Positions 51,428-59,925 are shown, numbered from the stretch's first letter. The stretch: DNA of 64,000 bases from Arthrobacter bussei (GCF_009377195.2 NZ_VJXX01000001.1:496001-560000), one strand, 5' to 3'. The notes: generated from the sequence alone by a model not told the origin. A program made the numbers and translations.

Positions 51428-52270
51428 TCAGCCGACCCGGGTCCCGGTGGCCAGACCGATGATCGCTTCGAGGGTCTCCGCGCTCGTCACGTTCTCGCCG
51501 AGCAGGTTCGGCTTGCCGGTGCCGTGGTAGTCGCTGGAGCCGGTCACGAGCAGGCCGTTGTCGCGGGCGATGCGCCGCAGCTCGACGCGGGCGCCCTCCG
51601 GGTTGTCCCGGTGCTCCACCTCGAGGCCCAGGAGCCCGGCATCGATCATCTCGTCGATGACGGCGCCGCCCACCACGGCCCCGCGGTTGAACGCGGACGG
51701 ATGTGCGAAGACCGGGACGCCGCCCGCCTCGCGGATGAGGGCGACGGCGGCTGCCGGGTGCGGTGCATAGTGGCTGACCCAGTACGGCGACCGTGCGGTC
51801 AGGATGCGCTCGAAGGCCTCGGATCGGCTCGTCACGATCCCGAGCGCGATCAGTGCATCGGCGATGTGCGGGCGTCCCACGGTTGCGCCCTCGGTCACGT
51901 GCTCCTGCACCAGCTCCCAGGTGATCGGGTAGTCCTCGGACATGAGCTCGACCATGTGGCGGGCCCTCGTGAGGCGTGCGTGCCGCGACTTCGCGATCTC
52001 CTCTCCCAGCCCGCCGTGCAGCGGATCGTGCAGGTAGGACAGGACGTGCACGCTGATGCCGGTGTCCGTGCGGCAGGAGACCTCCATGCCCGGGACGAAG
52101 GTGATCCCCAGGGCGCCGGCCGCGGTGCGTGCCCTGCTCCATCCCGCAGTCGAGTCGTGGTCGGTCAGCGCGACGGCGTCGAGGCCGGCGGTCACGGCGG
52201 AGGCGATCAGGACATCGGGGTCCTCGGTGCCGTCCGAGACGTTGGAGTGCGTGTGCAGGTCGATTCTCAC
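51428..52270 (-). CDS. PHP-domain metal-dependent phosphoesterase
   Basis: A 280-residue PHP hydrolase. The metal ligands are arranged as in the family: RIDLHTHSNVSDG at the start, VALTDHDS (36-39), the mid VPGMEVSC, VFAHPSA and the C-terminal SSDYHG. Relatives act on nucleoside 3',5'-bisphosphates or on 5' ends of RNA (RNase AM type); the substrate here is not determined. GTG 52270 is preferred: TAGATT lies 7 nt upstream, and the TTG three codons earlier is inside that box. The GTG overlaps the stop of the deleted quinone reductase (GTGA). Confidence 0.87.
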   Translation of the reverse strand: MRIDLHTHSNVSDGTEDPDVLIASAVTAGLDAVALTDHDSTAGWSRARTAAGALGITFVPGMEVSCRTDTGISVHVLSYLHDPLHGGLGEEIAKSRHARLTRARHMVELMSEDYPITWELVQEHVTEGATVGRPHIADALIALGIVTSRSEAFERILTARSPYWVSHYAPHPAAAVALIREAGGVPVFAHPSAFNRGAVVGGAVIDEMIDAGLLGLEVEHRDNPEGARVELRRIARDNGLLVTGSSDYHGTGKPNLLGENVTSAETLEAIIGLATGTRVG

Positions 52271-52908
52271 CGGGTCCAATCTACGCGCCGGGAGGGGCGT
52301 CTCCTGTCTGCTCCGCGGCGGTGTTCGGCGATGAGCAGGACGAGCTTCCCCGCGACATGCCCCTCCTCGCTCCTGCGGTGAGCGACGGCCGTCACCTCGC
52401 AGCCGAGCGCGACGGCGATCTGCACCGCCATGGTGCCGACACCGCCCGACGCACCGTACACGAGCACCCGCTGCCCCGCCGTGGCCCGCGCCCTGTCACG
52501 CAGTGCCTGCAGGGCCGTGATGCCGGTGACGGGGAGGCCGGCCGCGGCGATGAGGCCCCCTCGCGTCGGGGCGATCCCGCACTGGGCGGCCGGCAGCACG
52601 GCGAGCTCCGCGTAGAGCCCGGATTGACGGGGCGAGGCCATCACGACGACGTCGTCGCCCTCTGCCAGGCCGTCCACCGCGGGACCCACGGCGACGACGG
52701 TCCCGGCGCCGTCACAGCCCGGGACGAAGGGCAGGCCGAGGCGCAGGACACGGCGGAGATGGCCGGCGCGCAGGTGGGTGTCGGCCGGGTTGACGCTCGC
52801 TGCCACCACGCGGACGAGCACCTCACCCCGTCCGGGGACCGGCGGAGGGAACTCGAGGAGGGCCAGCTCGTCCGGTCCGCCGTACCGGCGGAAGCCCGCC
52901 GCCCTCAC
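52267..52908 (-). CDS. Internally deleted quinone oxidoreductase-like (MDR) protein, probably inactive
   Basis: A 213-residue remnant of a zinc-free medium-chain reductase, normally over 300 residues. The N-terminal GroES-like domain (LLEFPPPVPGRGEVLVRVVA, ASVNPADTHLR, PFVPGCDGAGTVVAVG) and the first half of the Rossmann fold (GQRVLVYGASGGVGTMAVQI) are intact. The chain then passes from CEVTAV directly into AHRRSEEGHVAGKLVLLI, which resembles the family's last residues. About 100-120 residues of cofactor domain are missing in frame, with no space for them elsewhere. The frame has no stop or shift. GTG 52908 overlaps the MarR stop, and its own stop overlaps the PHP start. It may persist only as a coupling link. 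Confidence 0.75.
   Translation of the reverse strand: MRAAGFRRYGGPDELALLEFPPPVPGRGEVLVRVVAASVNPADTHLRAGHLRRVLRLGLPFVPGCDGAGTVVAVGPAVDGLAEGDDVVVMASPRQSGLYAELAVLPAAQCGIAPTRGGLIAAAGLPVTGITALQALRDRARATAGQRVLVYGASGGVGTMAVQIAVALGCEVTAVAHRRSEEGHVAGKLVLLIAEHRRGADRRRPSRRVDWTR
52278..52283 (-). promoter_or_regulatory. -10 element for a leaderless PHP gene (TAGATT)
   Basis: TAGATT on the minus strand ends 7 nt before GTG 52270, inside the last codons of the upstream reductase gene. Confidence 0.45.
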
Positions 52909-53357
52909 CGCGCGGCGCGTACGGCCGGCCGAACGAGGGAGAGCAGCCGCCGGAGTTCGCCCACCTCGTCGTCGGACAGGTCGTCGAAGCGGGGGGCGAC
53001 GGCCGCGATCCAGTCCTGCTGGAACGCATCGACCTCCTCCCGGGCGACGTCGGTGAGAGCCACGATGCGGGCTCGCGCGTCCGCGGGGTCGACGTCGACC
53101 GTGACGAGGCCGGCAACCCTCAGGGCGTCCACGTGCTGACTGACGGCTCCACTGGTCACATCGAGAGCTGCCGCGAGCGCACCGACGCCGATGCCCGCCG
53201 AGCGCGACACCTGGTAGAGGAGGTTCATCTGTGCGCGCCCCAGGCGGCGATCTCGGAACGGATACGTACCGGCGGCGGCGAGGTCCCGGGTCAGCGCGGA
53301 GATCGCGTCGATGGCTTCGGCGAGGACGGCGTCACGTCCGGGCCGCGCGTGGGTCAT
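52905..53357 (-). CDS. MarR family transcriptional regulator
   Basis: A 150-residue winged-helix regulator. LGRAQMNLLYQVSRS, GIGVGALAAALDVTSGAVSQHVDAL (recognition helix) and VTVDVDPADARARIVALTD (wing) form the MarR DNA-binding core, with helical dimerisation ends. Its ATG (53357) overlaps the stop of the NmrA-like gene and its stop overlaps the deleted reductase start. A 13-bp palindrome upstream of the operon (54040-54052) is its likely operator, so the unit is probably self-repressed and released by a small ligand or oxidant. Confidence 0.88.
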   Translation of the reverse strand: MTHARPGRDAVLAEAIDAISALTRDLAAAGTYPFRDRRLGRAQMNLLYQVSRSAGIGVGALAAALDVTSGAVSQHVDALRVAGLVTVDVDPADARARIVALTDVAREEVDAFQQDWIAAVAPRFDDLSDDEVGELRRLLSLVRPAVRAAR

Positions 53358-53989
53358 GTGCTGACCAGCGGGAGCTGGTGGAGGAACGAGCGGTCGTTGA
53401 CCTGCGCGAGGAGGAACTCGGCGAGGTCCGCGCGCCCCACCGCGGTGCTGGCGTCCACCCCCACCCACCCGACGCGGTAGTGCCCCGTGTAGGGCGTGTC
53501 CTTGAATCTCGGTCCGCGGACGACCGTCCAGTCCAGACCGCTCTCCCTGAGCACGGCGAGATGATTCCGGGCGTCGGCCAGGACCTGCGGCGCCAGGAGC
53601 TTCAGGAGCACACGGATGACGCGGTCGGCGAGCTTGGGGCGGTCGTGCTCGGGGTCGGGTAGCCCGCCACCCGACAGGGAGACGATCCGCCGTACCCCGT
53701 ACCTCGCCATGGCCCGGGTGATGTTCCGGGTGCCCTCGGTCTGTAGCGACGGAGGAGAGCCCTTGACCTGACCGAAGACACTGATGACGGCCTCGCTCCC
53801 CTCGACGACGCGCGCAACCGCGTCCGGATCCAGGACGTCCCCCTGCACCACGCTGACCCCGGGACCCCGGGGTGGAACGGACGCGGGCGTGCGGGCGAGA
53901 AGGCGGACGGTGTGTCCGGCCGCCAGCGCCCGCTCGACGACGAGGCGCCCCGTCCTGCCGGAGCCGCCGAAGATCGCGATCGTTGTCAT
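53354..53989 (-). CDS. NAD(P)H-binding NmrA-like / atypical SDR protein
   Basis: A 211-residue Rossmann protein. TIAIFGGSGRTGRLVVERAL gives the glycine-rich nucleotide motif (8-14), and VSVVQGDVLDPDAVARVV and VRRIVSLSGGG follow the atypical short-chain pattern (NAD(P)H-binding, often called YwnB or NmrA-like). No catalytic Tyr-xxx-Lys pair stands out, so it may be a redox sensor or a reductase of unclear substrate. First gene of a four-gene overlapping operon (NmrA-like, MarR, deleted reductase, PHP). ATG 53989 has CAGGAGA 5 nt upstream. Confidence 0.85.
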   Translation of the reverse strand: MTTIAIFGGSGRTGRLVVERALAAGHTVRLLARTPASVPPRGPGVSVVQGDVLDPDAVARVVEGSEAVISVFGQVKGSPPSLQTEGTRNITRAMARYGVRRIVSLSGGGLPDPEHDRPKLADRVIRVLLKLLAPQVLADARNHLAVLRESGLDWTVVRGPRFKDTPYTGHYRVGWVGVDASTAVGRADLAEFLLAQVNDRSFLHQLPLVST

Positions 53990-54039
53990 GGAGTCTCCTG
54001 AGCCTACGAGTCGGTATCGGTGTCATTGCCGGTATTTAC

Positions 54040-54052
54040 TTTAGCGGCTAAA
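54040..54052. promoter_or_regulatory. 13-bp palindrome, probable MarR operator
   Basis: TTTAGC-G-GCTAAA is perfectly symmetric about one central base, with partial extension outward (TA on both sides). It lies 51 bp before the NmrA-like ATG, in an A/T-rich promoter region and 54 bp before the divergent aminopeptidase gene. Position and size fit a MarR dimer site. Confidence 0.65.
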
Positions 54053-54105
54053 CTATGTTGTGGCCAGACTTTCCTGCTGCGCCGCCCCGGTGAGACGATG
54101 ACGGG

Positions 54106-55686
54106 ATGAGCACCGACGACACCGCGCCCGCGGGCCTGAATCCCACCGACTCCCCCGAGGGCCAGCCCCTCTCCGATCGCAACGAGAACCGCTCGCAGCG
54201 GCCTGATTCCGACGCCTTCAAGGCCTTCATGGCCGGCGACTGGGCCCGGTCCTCGGAGGAGCTGCCGCCCGAGGCGCCCGTCGCCGCGCACGCCGCCCGA
54301 CGCCGTCGTGCCATCTCGGACCGCTTCCCCGGCGAGCGCCTGGTGATCCCGGCCGGCCCCTTCAAGGTCCGCTCGAACGACACCGACTACCGGTACCGCC
54401 CCCACTCCGGGTTCGCCCACCTGACGGGCCTCGGCCTCGACCACGAGCCGGACGCCGTCCTCGTCCTCGAGCCCGTCGATCCCGGGACGGGCGACGACGG
54501 CGGCCACCACGTCGCCACGCTGTACTTCCGCGAACTGGCGGGCCGGGACAGCGCGGAGTTCTACGCCAACGCCCGGTACGGCGAGTTCTGGATCGGCCAG
54601 CGGCTGTCCATGGCGCAGATCAGGGCGCAGCTCGCCCTCGAGACCGCGGACCTCGGCGACCTCGAGGTCGCGATCACCAAGGACGCCGGTGTGGTCGAGA
54701 TCGGCGGCACCGGGATCCGCCTGCTCAGGGAGGTCGACCTCAACGCCGACGCCCTCGTGGACACCTCCCGCATCAACACCGGGGTGGACCTGGAGAAGGC
54801 CGATGCCCTGGACGCCGTGCTCGCCGAGGCCCTGTCCGAGCTGCGGCTCATCAAGGACGCCTGGGAGATCGAGCAGATGGAGGCCGCGGTCGCGGCGACC
54901 GTCAGCGGATTCCACGAGGTGGTGCGCTCCCTCCCCCGCGCCATCAGCCATCCCCGCGGCGAGCGCGTCGTGGAGGGCGCCTTCTTCACCCGGGCCCGCG
55001 AGGAGGGCAACGACCTCGGCTACGACACCATCGCGGCCTCCGGCAACAATGCGACCACCCTCCACTGGATCCGCAACACCGGACAGGTGAAGGCGGGAGA
55101 GCTCCTGCTCCTCGACGCCGGCGTCGAAGCGGAGAGCCTGTACACCGCAGACATCACCCGGACCCTTCCCGTCAACGGCCGGTACTCCGACGTCCAGCGG
55201 AAGGTCTACCAGGCGGTGCTCGACGCGGCGGACGCAGGCTTCGCCGCAGCACAGCCCGGCCGGAAGTTCCGTGAGATCCACCTCGCCGCCGTCACGGTCC
55301 TCGCCGAGAACCTCGCCGCCTGGGGACTGCTGCCGGTCACGCTCGAGGAAGCGCTCGCCGATGAGGGCCAGCACCACCGACGGTGGATGCCGCACGGCAC
55401 CAGCCACCACCTCGGCATGGACGTGCACGACTGCGCCCAGGCGAAGCGGGAACTGTACCTGGACGGCGTGCTGACCGAGGGCATGGTGTTCACGATCGAG
55501 CCCGGCCTGTACTTCAAGGACGAGGATCTCGCCGTGCCCGAGGAGTACCGGGGCATCGGCGTGCGGATCGAGGACGACATCCTGATGACAGCCGACGGGC
55601 CGGTCAACCTGAGTGCCGCCCTCCCGCGGAAGCCCGAGGACGTGGAGGACTGGATGACCGGGATCTGGGGCCCTTCCGGGGAGTAG
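54106..55686 (+). CDS. pepP: Aminopeptidase P family protein (Xaa-Pro aminopeptidase)
   Basis: A 526-residue pita-bread metallopeptidase that removes N-terminal residues before proline. The N-terminal domain (DYRYRPHSGFAHLTGL) matches AMPPs. The metal ligands in the C-terminal domain are LLLDAGVEAESLYTADITRT (two Asp), HGTSHHLGMDVHD (His), TIEPGLYF (Glu) and VRIEDDIL (Glu), a complete set for two manganese ions. A charged 45-residue N-terminal tail precedes the fold. ATG 54106 is used. A very strong terminator follows. Confidence 0.93.
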   Translation: MSTDDTAPAGLNPTDSPEGQPLSDRNENRSQRPDSDAFKAFMAGDWARSSEELPPEAPVAAHAARRRRAISDRFPGERLVIPAGPFKVRSNDTDYRYRPHSGFAHLTGLGLDHEPDAVLVLEPVDPGTGDDGGHHVATLYFRELAGRDSAEFYANARYGEFWIGQRLSMAQIRAQLALETADLGDLEVAITKDAGVVEIGGTGIRLLREVDLNADALVDTSRINTGVDLEKADALDAVLAEALSELRLIKDAWEIEQMEAAVAATVSGFHEVVRSLPRAISHPRGERVVEGAFFTRAREEGNDLGYDTIAASGNNATTLHWIRNTGQVKAGELLLLDAGVEAESLYTADITRTLPVNGRYSDVQRKVYQAVLDAADAGFAAAQPGRKFREIHLAAVTVLAENLAAWGLLPVTLEEALADEGQHHRRWMPHGTSHHLGMDVHDCAQAKRELYLDGVLTEGMVFTIEPGLYFKDEDLAVPEEYRGIGVRIEDDILMTADGPVNLSAALPRKPEDVEDWMTGIWGPSGE

Positions 55687-55706
55687 TCGCGGGGCCCGGC
55701 GCAGGG

Positions 55707-55752
55707 GGAACAAAAAGGCAGGGACCGCGGGGTCCCTGCCTTATTTGTTCCT
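55707..55752. terminator. Strong bidirectional terminator
   Basis: AAGGCAGGGACC pairs with its complement at 55731-55742 (12 bp) around GCGG. The arms extend further (GGAACAAA with TTTGTTCC), which gives T-rich tails on both strands. It separates the convergent pepP and the general-stress-like gene. Confidence 0.88.
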
Positions 55753-55754
55753 TC

Positions 55755-55790
55755 GCGTCGATCGACGCAGACTCGTCGGCGTCGATCGAC
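55755..55790. repeat. Direct repeat of GCGTCGATCGAC
   Basis: Two identical 12-mers (55755-55766 and 55779-55790), each containing the palindrome GTCGATCGAC, lie between the terminator and the 3' end of the next gene. No function is evident. Confidence 0.5.
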
Positions 55791-55796
55791 CCTCGG

Positions 55797-56723
55797 CTAG
55801 CGCGGTCCGCCGACGGCCGAGGAACCGGAGCCGCCCGGACCGTCGCCGTCCCCGGGCGCCTGCGCGCCCTGCTGGTGCGCTTCCGGTCCCTGGGTGCCGG
55901 CGACGGAACGATCGGCGCCGGCCTGCGTCCCGTCGGGGACGGGCGTCGCAGGTCCGGCCGGATCCTCGACCCGGACCCCGTACTGGGGGCGGCCGTCGGG
56001 CAGGTCCGGGAACTGTCCACGCCGCGGTCCGGTGGTTCCGGGTCCTGCCGTCGAGTCCGCCGCCGGACCCTCGACGTCCGTGGGCTGTGCCTGTCCGGGC
56101 TGCTGCTGGGGCTGCTGGGTAGGGAACGGATCGCTCCAGGAGGCTGGCCGCTCAGGCGCCTGTCCCTGCTGGGGCGGCTGCTGCCCCTGGCCCCACGCCA
56201 CCGGGTTGGTGCCGGGATGCTGGGCCTGTCCGTTCATGGGCAACTGCTGCAGCAACCGGCGAGCCTCACCGGCGAGGCTCGGCTCGACCAGGAGGTCGTA
56301 GCTCGTCGCGACCACCTGGCTCGTCGAGGTGAAGTCCCGCTTGCCGCGCTGGAACGCGTAGGTGATGACGCCGAAGAGCAGCCAGAAGATGGCACCGAGG
56401 AGGATCGAGGACGGCACCGTGCTGACCATGACGCTGTTCGCGAACAGGCTCAGGATCAGGCCGACGAACAGTCCGAACCAGGCGCCGGACAGCGCACTGC
56501 TCAGGGCGACGCGGGGGTAGCTGAGGCGCCCCGTGACCCGCTCCACGGCCTTCAGGTCGTTGCCCACGATGGCGACGCGCTGCACGGCGAACTTGTTGTC
56601 GGCGAGGTAGTCCACGGCCTTCTGCGCATCGAGGTAGCTGGTGTACCGCCCGATCGTCTCGCCGGTGGGCAGCACGCGGCCCAGGTCGCGGGAGGCAGTT
56701 GTTCCGAGAGGTGGTGTCGACAT
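55797..56723 (-). CDS. General stress protein-like (GSP17M) membrane protein with Pro/Gln-rich tail
   Basis: A 308-residue protein. Residues 25-150 match the general stress protein 17M module: IGRYTSYLDAQKAVDYLADNKFAVQRVAIVG, then VERVTGRLSYPRVALSSALSG, with two adjacent transmembrane segments (AWFGLFVGLILSLFANSVMV and SILLGAIFWLLFGVITYAF). From about 185 to the end the chain is Gln/Pro/Gly-rich and disordered. The function is unknown; relatives are induced by general stress. ATG 56723 has GGGGAGC directly upstream. It diverges from the MgtE-N/CBS gene across 172 bp. Confidence 0.82.
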   Translation of the reverse strand: MSTPPLGTTASRDLGRVLPTGETIGRYTSYLDAQKAVDYLADNKFAVQRVAIVGNDLKAVERVTGRLSYPRVALSSALSGAWFGLFVGLILSLFANSVMVSTVPSSILLGAIFWLLFGVITYAFQRGKRDFTSTSQVVATSYDLLVEPSLAGEARRLLQQLPMNGQAQHPGTNPVAWGQGQQPPQQGQAPERPASWSDPFPTQQPQQQPGQAQPTDVEGPAADSTAGPGTTGPRRGQFPDLPDGRPQYGVRVEDPAGPATPVPDGTQAGADRSVAGTQGPEAHQQGAQAPGDGDGPGGSGSSAVGGPR

Positions 56724-56883
56724 GCTCCCCATTCTTGCGTACCACCGCCGTCCATGGGTGCCGTATCGCCGGGAGTGAACTGGCAGTTCGCCCGGTGTCC
56801 GCCGTCCGCCCGCCCCGAACGCGCCGCCCACCAGTCCGGGCGTCGCACGGCCGCAGGATGCCGCCCGGTTGTGTGCCGCCCGA

Positions 56884-56889
56884 TAGCCT
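56884..56889 (+). promoter_or_regulatory. -10 element for a leaderless MgtE-N/CBS transcript (TAGCCT)
   Basis: TAGCCT ends 6 nt before GTG 56896, the first gene of the mgtE-like/DUF1003/mrp operon. Confidence 0.5.
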
Positions 56890-56895
56890 AGAGCG

Positions 56896-58179
56896 GTGAC
56901 TACCAACCCGACCCGCGTCTTCGTCGCCCGGCTCCTCGGCCTCGACGTCTTCGACCCCCTTGGTGACCGCCTCGGGCGTCTCCGCGACGCCGTGGTGCTC
57001 GACCGCGGTCCGGGCAAGCCGCCCCAGGCGATCGGCCTCGTCGTCGAGGTGCCCGGGAAGAAACGCGTCTTCGTACCCATGACGCGGATCACCTCCATGG
57101 ATCCGTCGCAGATCATCTGCACCGGCCTGGTCAATCTGCGCCGGTTCGAGCAGCGCGGGGCGGAGATGCTCGTGGTCGCGGAGCTGTTCGACCGCCGGCT
57201 GACACTGCGCGACGGCAGCGGGAACGCGGTCGTCGAGGACGTCGCGATGGAGCGCAACCGCGCGGGTGACTGGCACGTGTCGCAGCTCTTCGTCCGACGC
57301 GGCGGTTCGACCTCCGCACTGCGTGGTCTGCGGCGGGGCGGTGAGCGCATCATCATCGACTGGCTCGACGCCTTCCACGGTGCCACCGACGAGCCCCAGG
57401 GGGCCACGCAGTTCGTCGCCCAGCACGACGACCTGAAAGCGGCCGACTTCGCCGACGCCCTGCACGAGATGAACGACAAGCGCCGCATCGAGGTTGCCGG
57501 GGAGCTGCAGGACGACCGCCTCGCCGACGTCCTCCAGGAACTGCCCGACGACGACCAGGTGCAGATCCTGACCTCGCTCACCCGGGAGCGGGCGGCCGAC
57601 GTCCTCGAGGAGATGGACCCGGACGACGCCGCCGACCTCCTCAACGAGCTGCCCGAGGCCCAGAAGGAGGAGCTCCTCCAGCTCATGGAGCCCGAGGACG
57701 CCGAGGACGTGCGCCGCCTGCTCGAGTACGAGGAGGACACCGCCGGGTCCCTCATGACGACGGTCCCGGTCATCCTGCCGCCGGAAGCCACCGTGGCGGA
57801 GGCCCTGGCACACGTCCGCCGCGAGGAGCTGACGCCCGCCCTCGCCTCCTCCATCTTCGTCTGCCGTCCACCGCTCGAGACGCCGACGGGCCGCTACCTG
57901 GGTGTCGTGCACATCCAGCAGCTCCTCCGCTTCCCCCCGCCCGAGCCGCTGGGGAACATCATCGACACCGATCTCGAGGCGGTGGGCGACCAGGCGGACG
58001 TCAGCGAGGTATCGCGCATCCTCGCGACCTACAACCTGAACTCGCTGCCGGTCGTCAACACCGAGGGGCGCCTCGTCGGCGCGGTGACGGTCGACGACGT
58101 CCTCGACCATCTGCTCCCGGACGACTGGCGGGCACAGGACGATGCACCGGAACCGAAACGGGGTGGCCGCCGTGGCTGA
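56896..58179 (+). CDS. MgtE N-domain plus CBS-pair protein without transport channel
   Basis: A 427-residue cytosolic protein. A PRC-barrel-like region (VFVARLLGLDVFDPLGDRLG) is followed by the MgtE N-terminal superhelix of repeats (ADFADALHEM, RLADVLQELPDDDQVQIL, AADVLEEMDPDDAADLLNEL). A CBS pair follows (AGSLMTTVPVILPPEATVAEAL and VSRILATYNLNSLPVVN). The five-helix magnesium channel of true MgtE is absent, so it should be a magnesium- or nucleotide-sensing regulator and not a transporter. GTG 56896 has TAGCCT 6 nt upstream. The next gene, DUF1003, overlaps its end by 8 nt, pointing to a functional partner. Confidence 0.88.
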   Translation: MTTNPTRVFVARLLGLDVFDPLGDRLGRLRDAVVLDRGPGKPPQAIGLVVEVPGKKRVFVPMTRITSMDPSQIICTGLVNLRRFEQRGAEMLVVAELFDRRLTLRDGSGNAVVEDVAMERNRAGDWHVSQLFVRRGGSTSALRGLRRGGERIIIDWLDAFHGATDEPQGATQFVAQHDDLKAADFADALHEMNDKRRIEVAGELQDDRLADVLQELPDDDQVQILTSLTRERAADVLEEMDPDDAADLLNELPEAQKEELLQLMEPEDAEDVRRLLEYEEDTAGSLMTTVPVILPPEATVAEALAHVRREELTPALASSIFVCRPPLETPTGRYLGVVHIQQLLRFPPPEPLGNIIDTDLEAVGDQADVSEVSRILATYNLNSLPVVNTEGRLVGAVTVDDVLDHLLPDDWRAQDDAPEPKRGGRRG

Positions 58180-58771
58180 GAAGATGAGGTCCAACTCCCG
58201 GGGGCTGGACACGCCGAAGGAGACGCGGAAGCGGTTCCTCAACCGCCCGCGACCGAACCCCGACCGGTTCGGCAGCGCGACGGAGAATTTCGCGCGGTTC
58301 ATGGGCACACCGCAGTTCCTGCTCTACATGACGGTGTTCTGCATCATCTGGCTGTGCTGGAACACGTTCGGGCCGGCGGGCCTCCGGTTCGACAGCGCGG
58401 CCCTGGGCTTCACGGCGCTCACCCTCATGCTGTCCCTCCAGGCCTCCTACGCCGCTCCCCTGCTGCTGCTCGCCCAGAACCGGCAGGACGACCGCGACCG
58501 CGTCTCCCTGCGGCAGGACCGGCAACGGGCGGAACGCAACCTCTCGGACACCGAGTACCTCACCCGCGAGATCGCGGAACTGCGCATCGCCCTGCGGGAG
58601 GTCGCCACGCGCGACTACGTCCGGTCGGAGCTGCGGTCGGTCCTCGAGGAACTGCTCGAGACGACGGATGGCCAGGAGCTGACCCTCCACAAACGCAAGC
58701 CGCGGAAGCCCCCGGAGAACACCGTGGCCATGCCCAAGGTCCAGCCGGCCGGGAGGAAGCCCGTCCGGTGA
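58172..58771 (+). CDS. DUF1003 family membrane protein
   Basis: A 199-residue protein. PDRFGSATENFARFMGTPQFLLYM begins the DUF1003 domain, with two transmembrane helices (FLLYMTVFCIIWLCWNTF and LGFTALTLMLSLQASYAAPLLLL) and the conserved NRQDDRDR motif on the cytosolic side. A charged helix (TREIAELRIALREVA) and a basic tail follow. The role is unknown. GTG 58172 overlaps the MgtE-like stop, and its own stop overlaps the mrp start (GTGA). In mycobacteria the same three genes stand together (Rv1232c, Rv1231c, then mrp Rv1229c, from memory). Confidence 0.88.
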   Translation: MAEKMRSNSRGLDTPKETRKRFLNRPRPNPDRFGSATENFARFMGTPQFLLYMTVFCIIWLCWNTFGPAGLRFDSAALGFTALTLMLSLQASYAAPLLLLAQNRQDDRDRVSLRQDRQRAERNLSDTEYLTREIAELRIALREVATRDYVRSELRSVLEELLETTDGQELTLHKRKPRKPPENTVAMPKVQPAGRKPVR

Positions 58772-59910
58772 GCAGTGACCTTCCCGTCGGCGGGCCCTCG
58801 GAGGACGCGGTCCACGCTGCCCTCGGCACGGTGATCGATCCGGAACTGCGCCGCCCCATCACCGAACTGGGCATGCTCGACGCCGTGTCCGTCGAGGATG
58901 CGACGGTGCGCATCCGCGTCCTGCTCACCATCGCCGGGTGCCCGCTGCGCGACACGATCGTGCAGGACGCCGAGGCGGCACTGTCCGCCGTGCCCGGCGT
59001 CGGGCGGGTCGAGGTCGATCTCGGCGTGATGGACCAGGAGCAGCGCGACGCCCTCAAGGAACGGCTGAAGGGCGCCGGCGGACGCCGGGGCATCCCTTTC
59101 AACGATCCCGGCTCACTGACGCGGGTCTACGCCGTCGCGAGCGGCAAGGGCGGCGTCGGCAAATCCAGCGTCACCGTCAACCTGGCCGTCGCGATGGCCG
59201 CACAGGGGCTCCGCGTGGGCATCGTCGACGCCGACGTGTACGGATTCTCCGTGCCGGCACTCATGGGTATCACCCGGCAGCCCACCCGCGTGGACGAGCT
59301 CATCCTGCCTCCGGTCGCCCATGACGTGAAGGTCATCTCGATCGGCATGTTCGTCGAGGGGAACCAGCCGATCTCGTGGCGAGGGCCCATGCTGCACCGT
59401 GCGCTCGAGCAGTTCCTGACGGACGTGTACTTCGGCGACCTGGACGTCCTGTTCCTCGACCTCCCGCCGGGCACGGGCGATATCGCGATCTCGGTGGCCC
59501 AGCTCCTGCCGACCTCGGAACTGCTCGTCGTGACCACTCCGCAGGGCGCCGCAGCGGACGTGGCGGAACGCGCGGGGGCCATGGCGGCGCAGACCGGCCA
59601 GGGGGTGGCGGGGGTGATCGAGAACATGTCGTGGCTCGAACTGCCCGACGGCACCCGGCTCGATCTCTTCGGGAGCGGCGGCGGCGAGGCGGTGGCCGGC
59701 CGCCTGACGGCGACGCTCGGGACCGACATCCCCCTGCTCGGCAGCATTCCCTTGGATGTCGCCCTGCGCCGGGGTGGGGACGACGGCGTCCCGCTGGTCC
59801 TCGACCACCTGTCGTCCAGGGCGGGCACGGAACTCGTGCGGATCGCGGGCGCCCTGGCCCGCCGGCCCCGCGGGCTCGACGGACTGAGGCTGAACGTCAC
59901 GCCCCGGTAG
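58768..59910 (+). CDS. mrp: Mrp/ApbC family P-loop ATPase, Fe-S cluster carrier type
   Basis: A 380-residue protein. The N-terminal MIP18/DUF59 domain (1-95; VIDPELRRPITELGM, TIAGCPLRDTI with Cys58) is joined to a deviant Walker ATPase: ASGKGGVGKSSVTVNLA (125-133), VGIVDADVYGFSVP, LDLPPGTGDI. The family's C-terminal CxxC that holds the Fe-S cluster is missing: after ENMSW comes LELPDGTRLDLFGSGGG. Cluster transfer, if any, would rely on the N-terminal Cys. GTG 58768 overlaps the DUF1003 stop by 4 nt. It converges with tatB, only 15 nt away. Confidence 0.92.
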   Translation: MSSDLPVGGPSEDAVHAALGTVIDPELRRPITELGMLDAVSVEDATVRIRVLLTIAGCPLRDTIVQDAEAALSAVPGVGRVEVDLGVMDQEQRDALKERLKGAGGRRGIPFNDPGSLTRVYAVASGKGGVGKSSVTVNLAVAMAAQGLRVGIVDADVYGFSVPALMGITRQPTRVDELILPPVAHDVKVISIGMFVEGNQPISWRGPMLHRALEQFLTDVYFGDLDVLFLDLPPGTGDIAISVAQLLPTSELLVVTTPQGAAADVAERAGAMAAQTGQGVAGVIENMSWLELPDGTRLDLFGSGGGEAVAGRLTATLGTDIPLLGSIPLDVALRRGGDDGVPLVLDHLSSRAGTELVRIAGALARRPRGLDGLRLNVTPR

Positions 59911-59925
59911 GGGTGCCCGCAGGGC

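Noticed and set aside
55755..55790. Repeated GTCGATCGAC palindromes as a replication or attachment site
   Set aside because: Only two copies, no integrase or plasmid gene nearby, and the sequence is close to common GC-rich composition.
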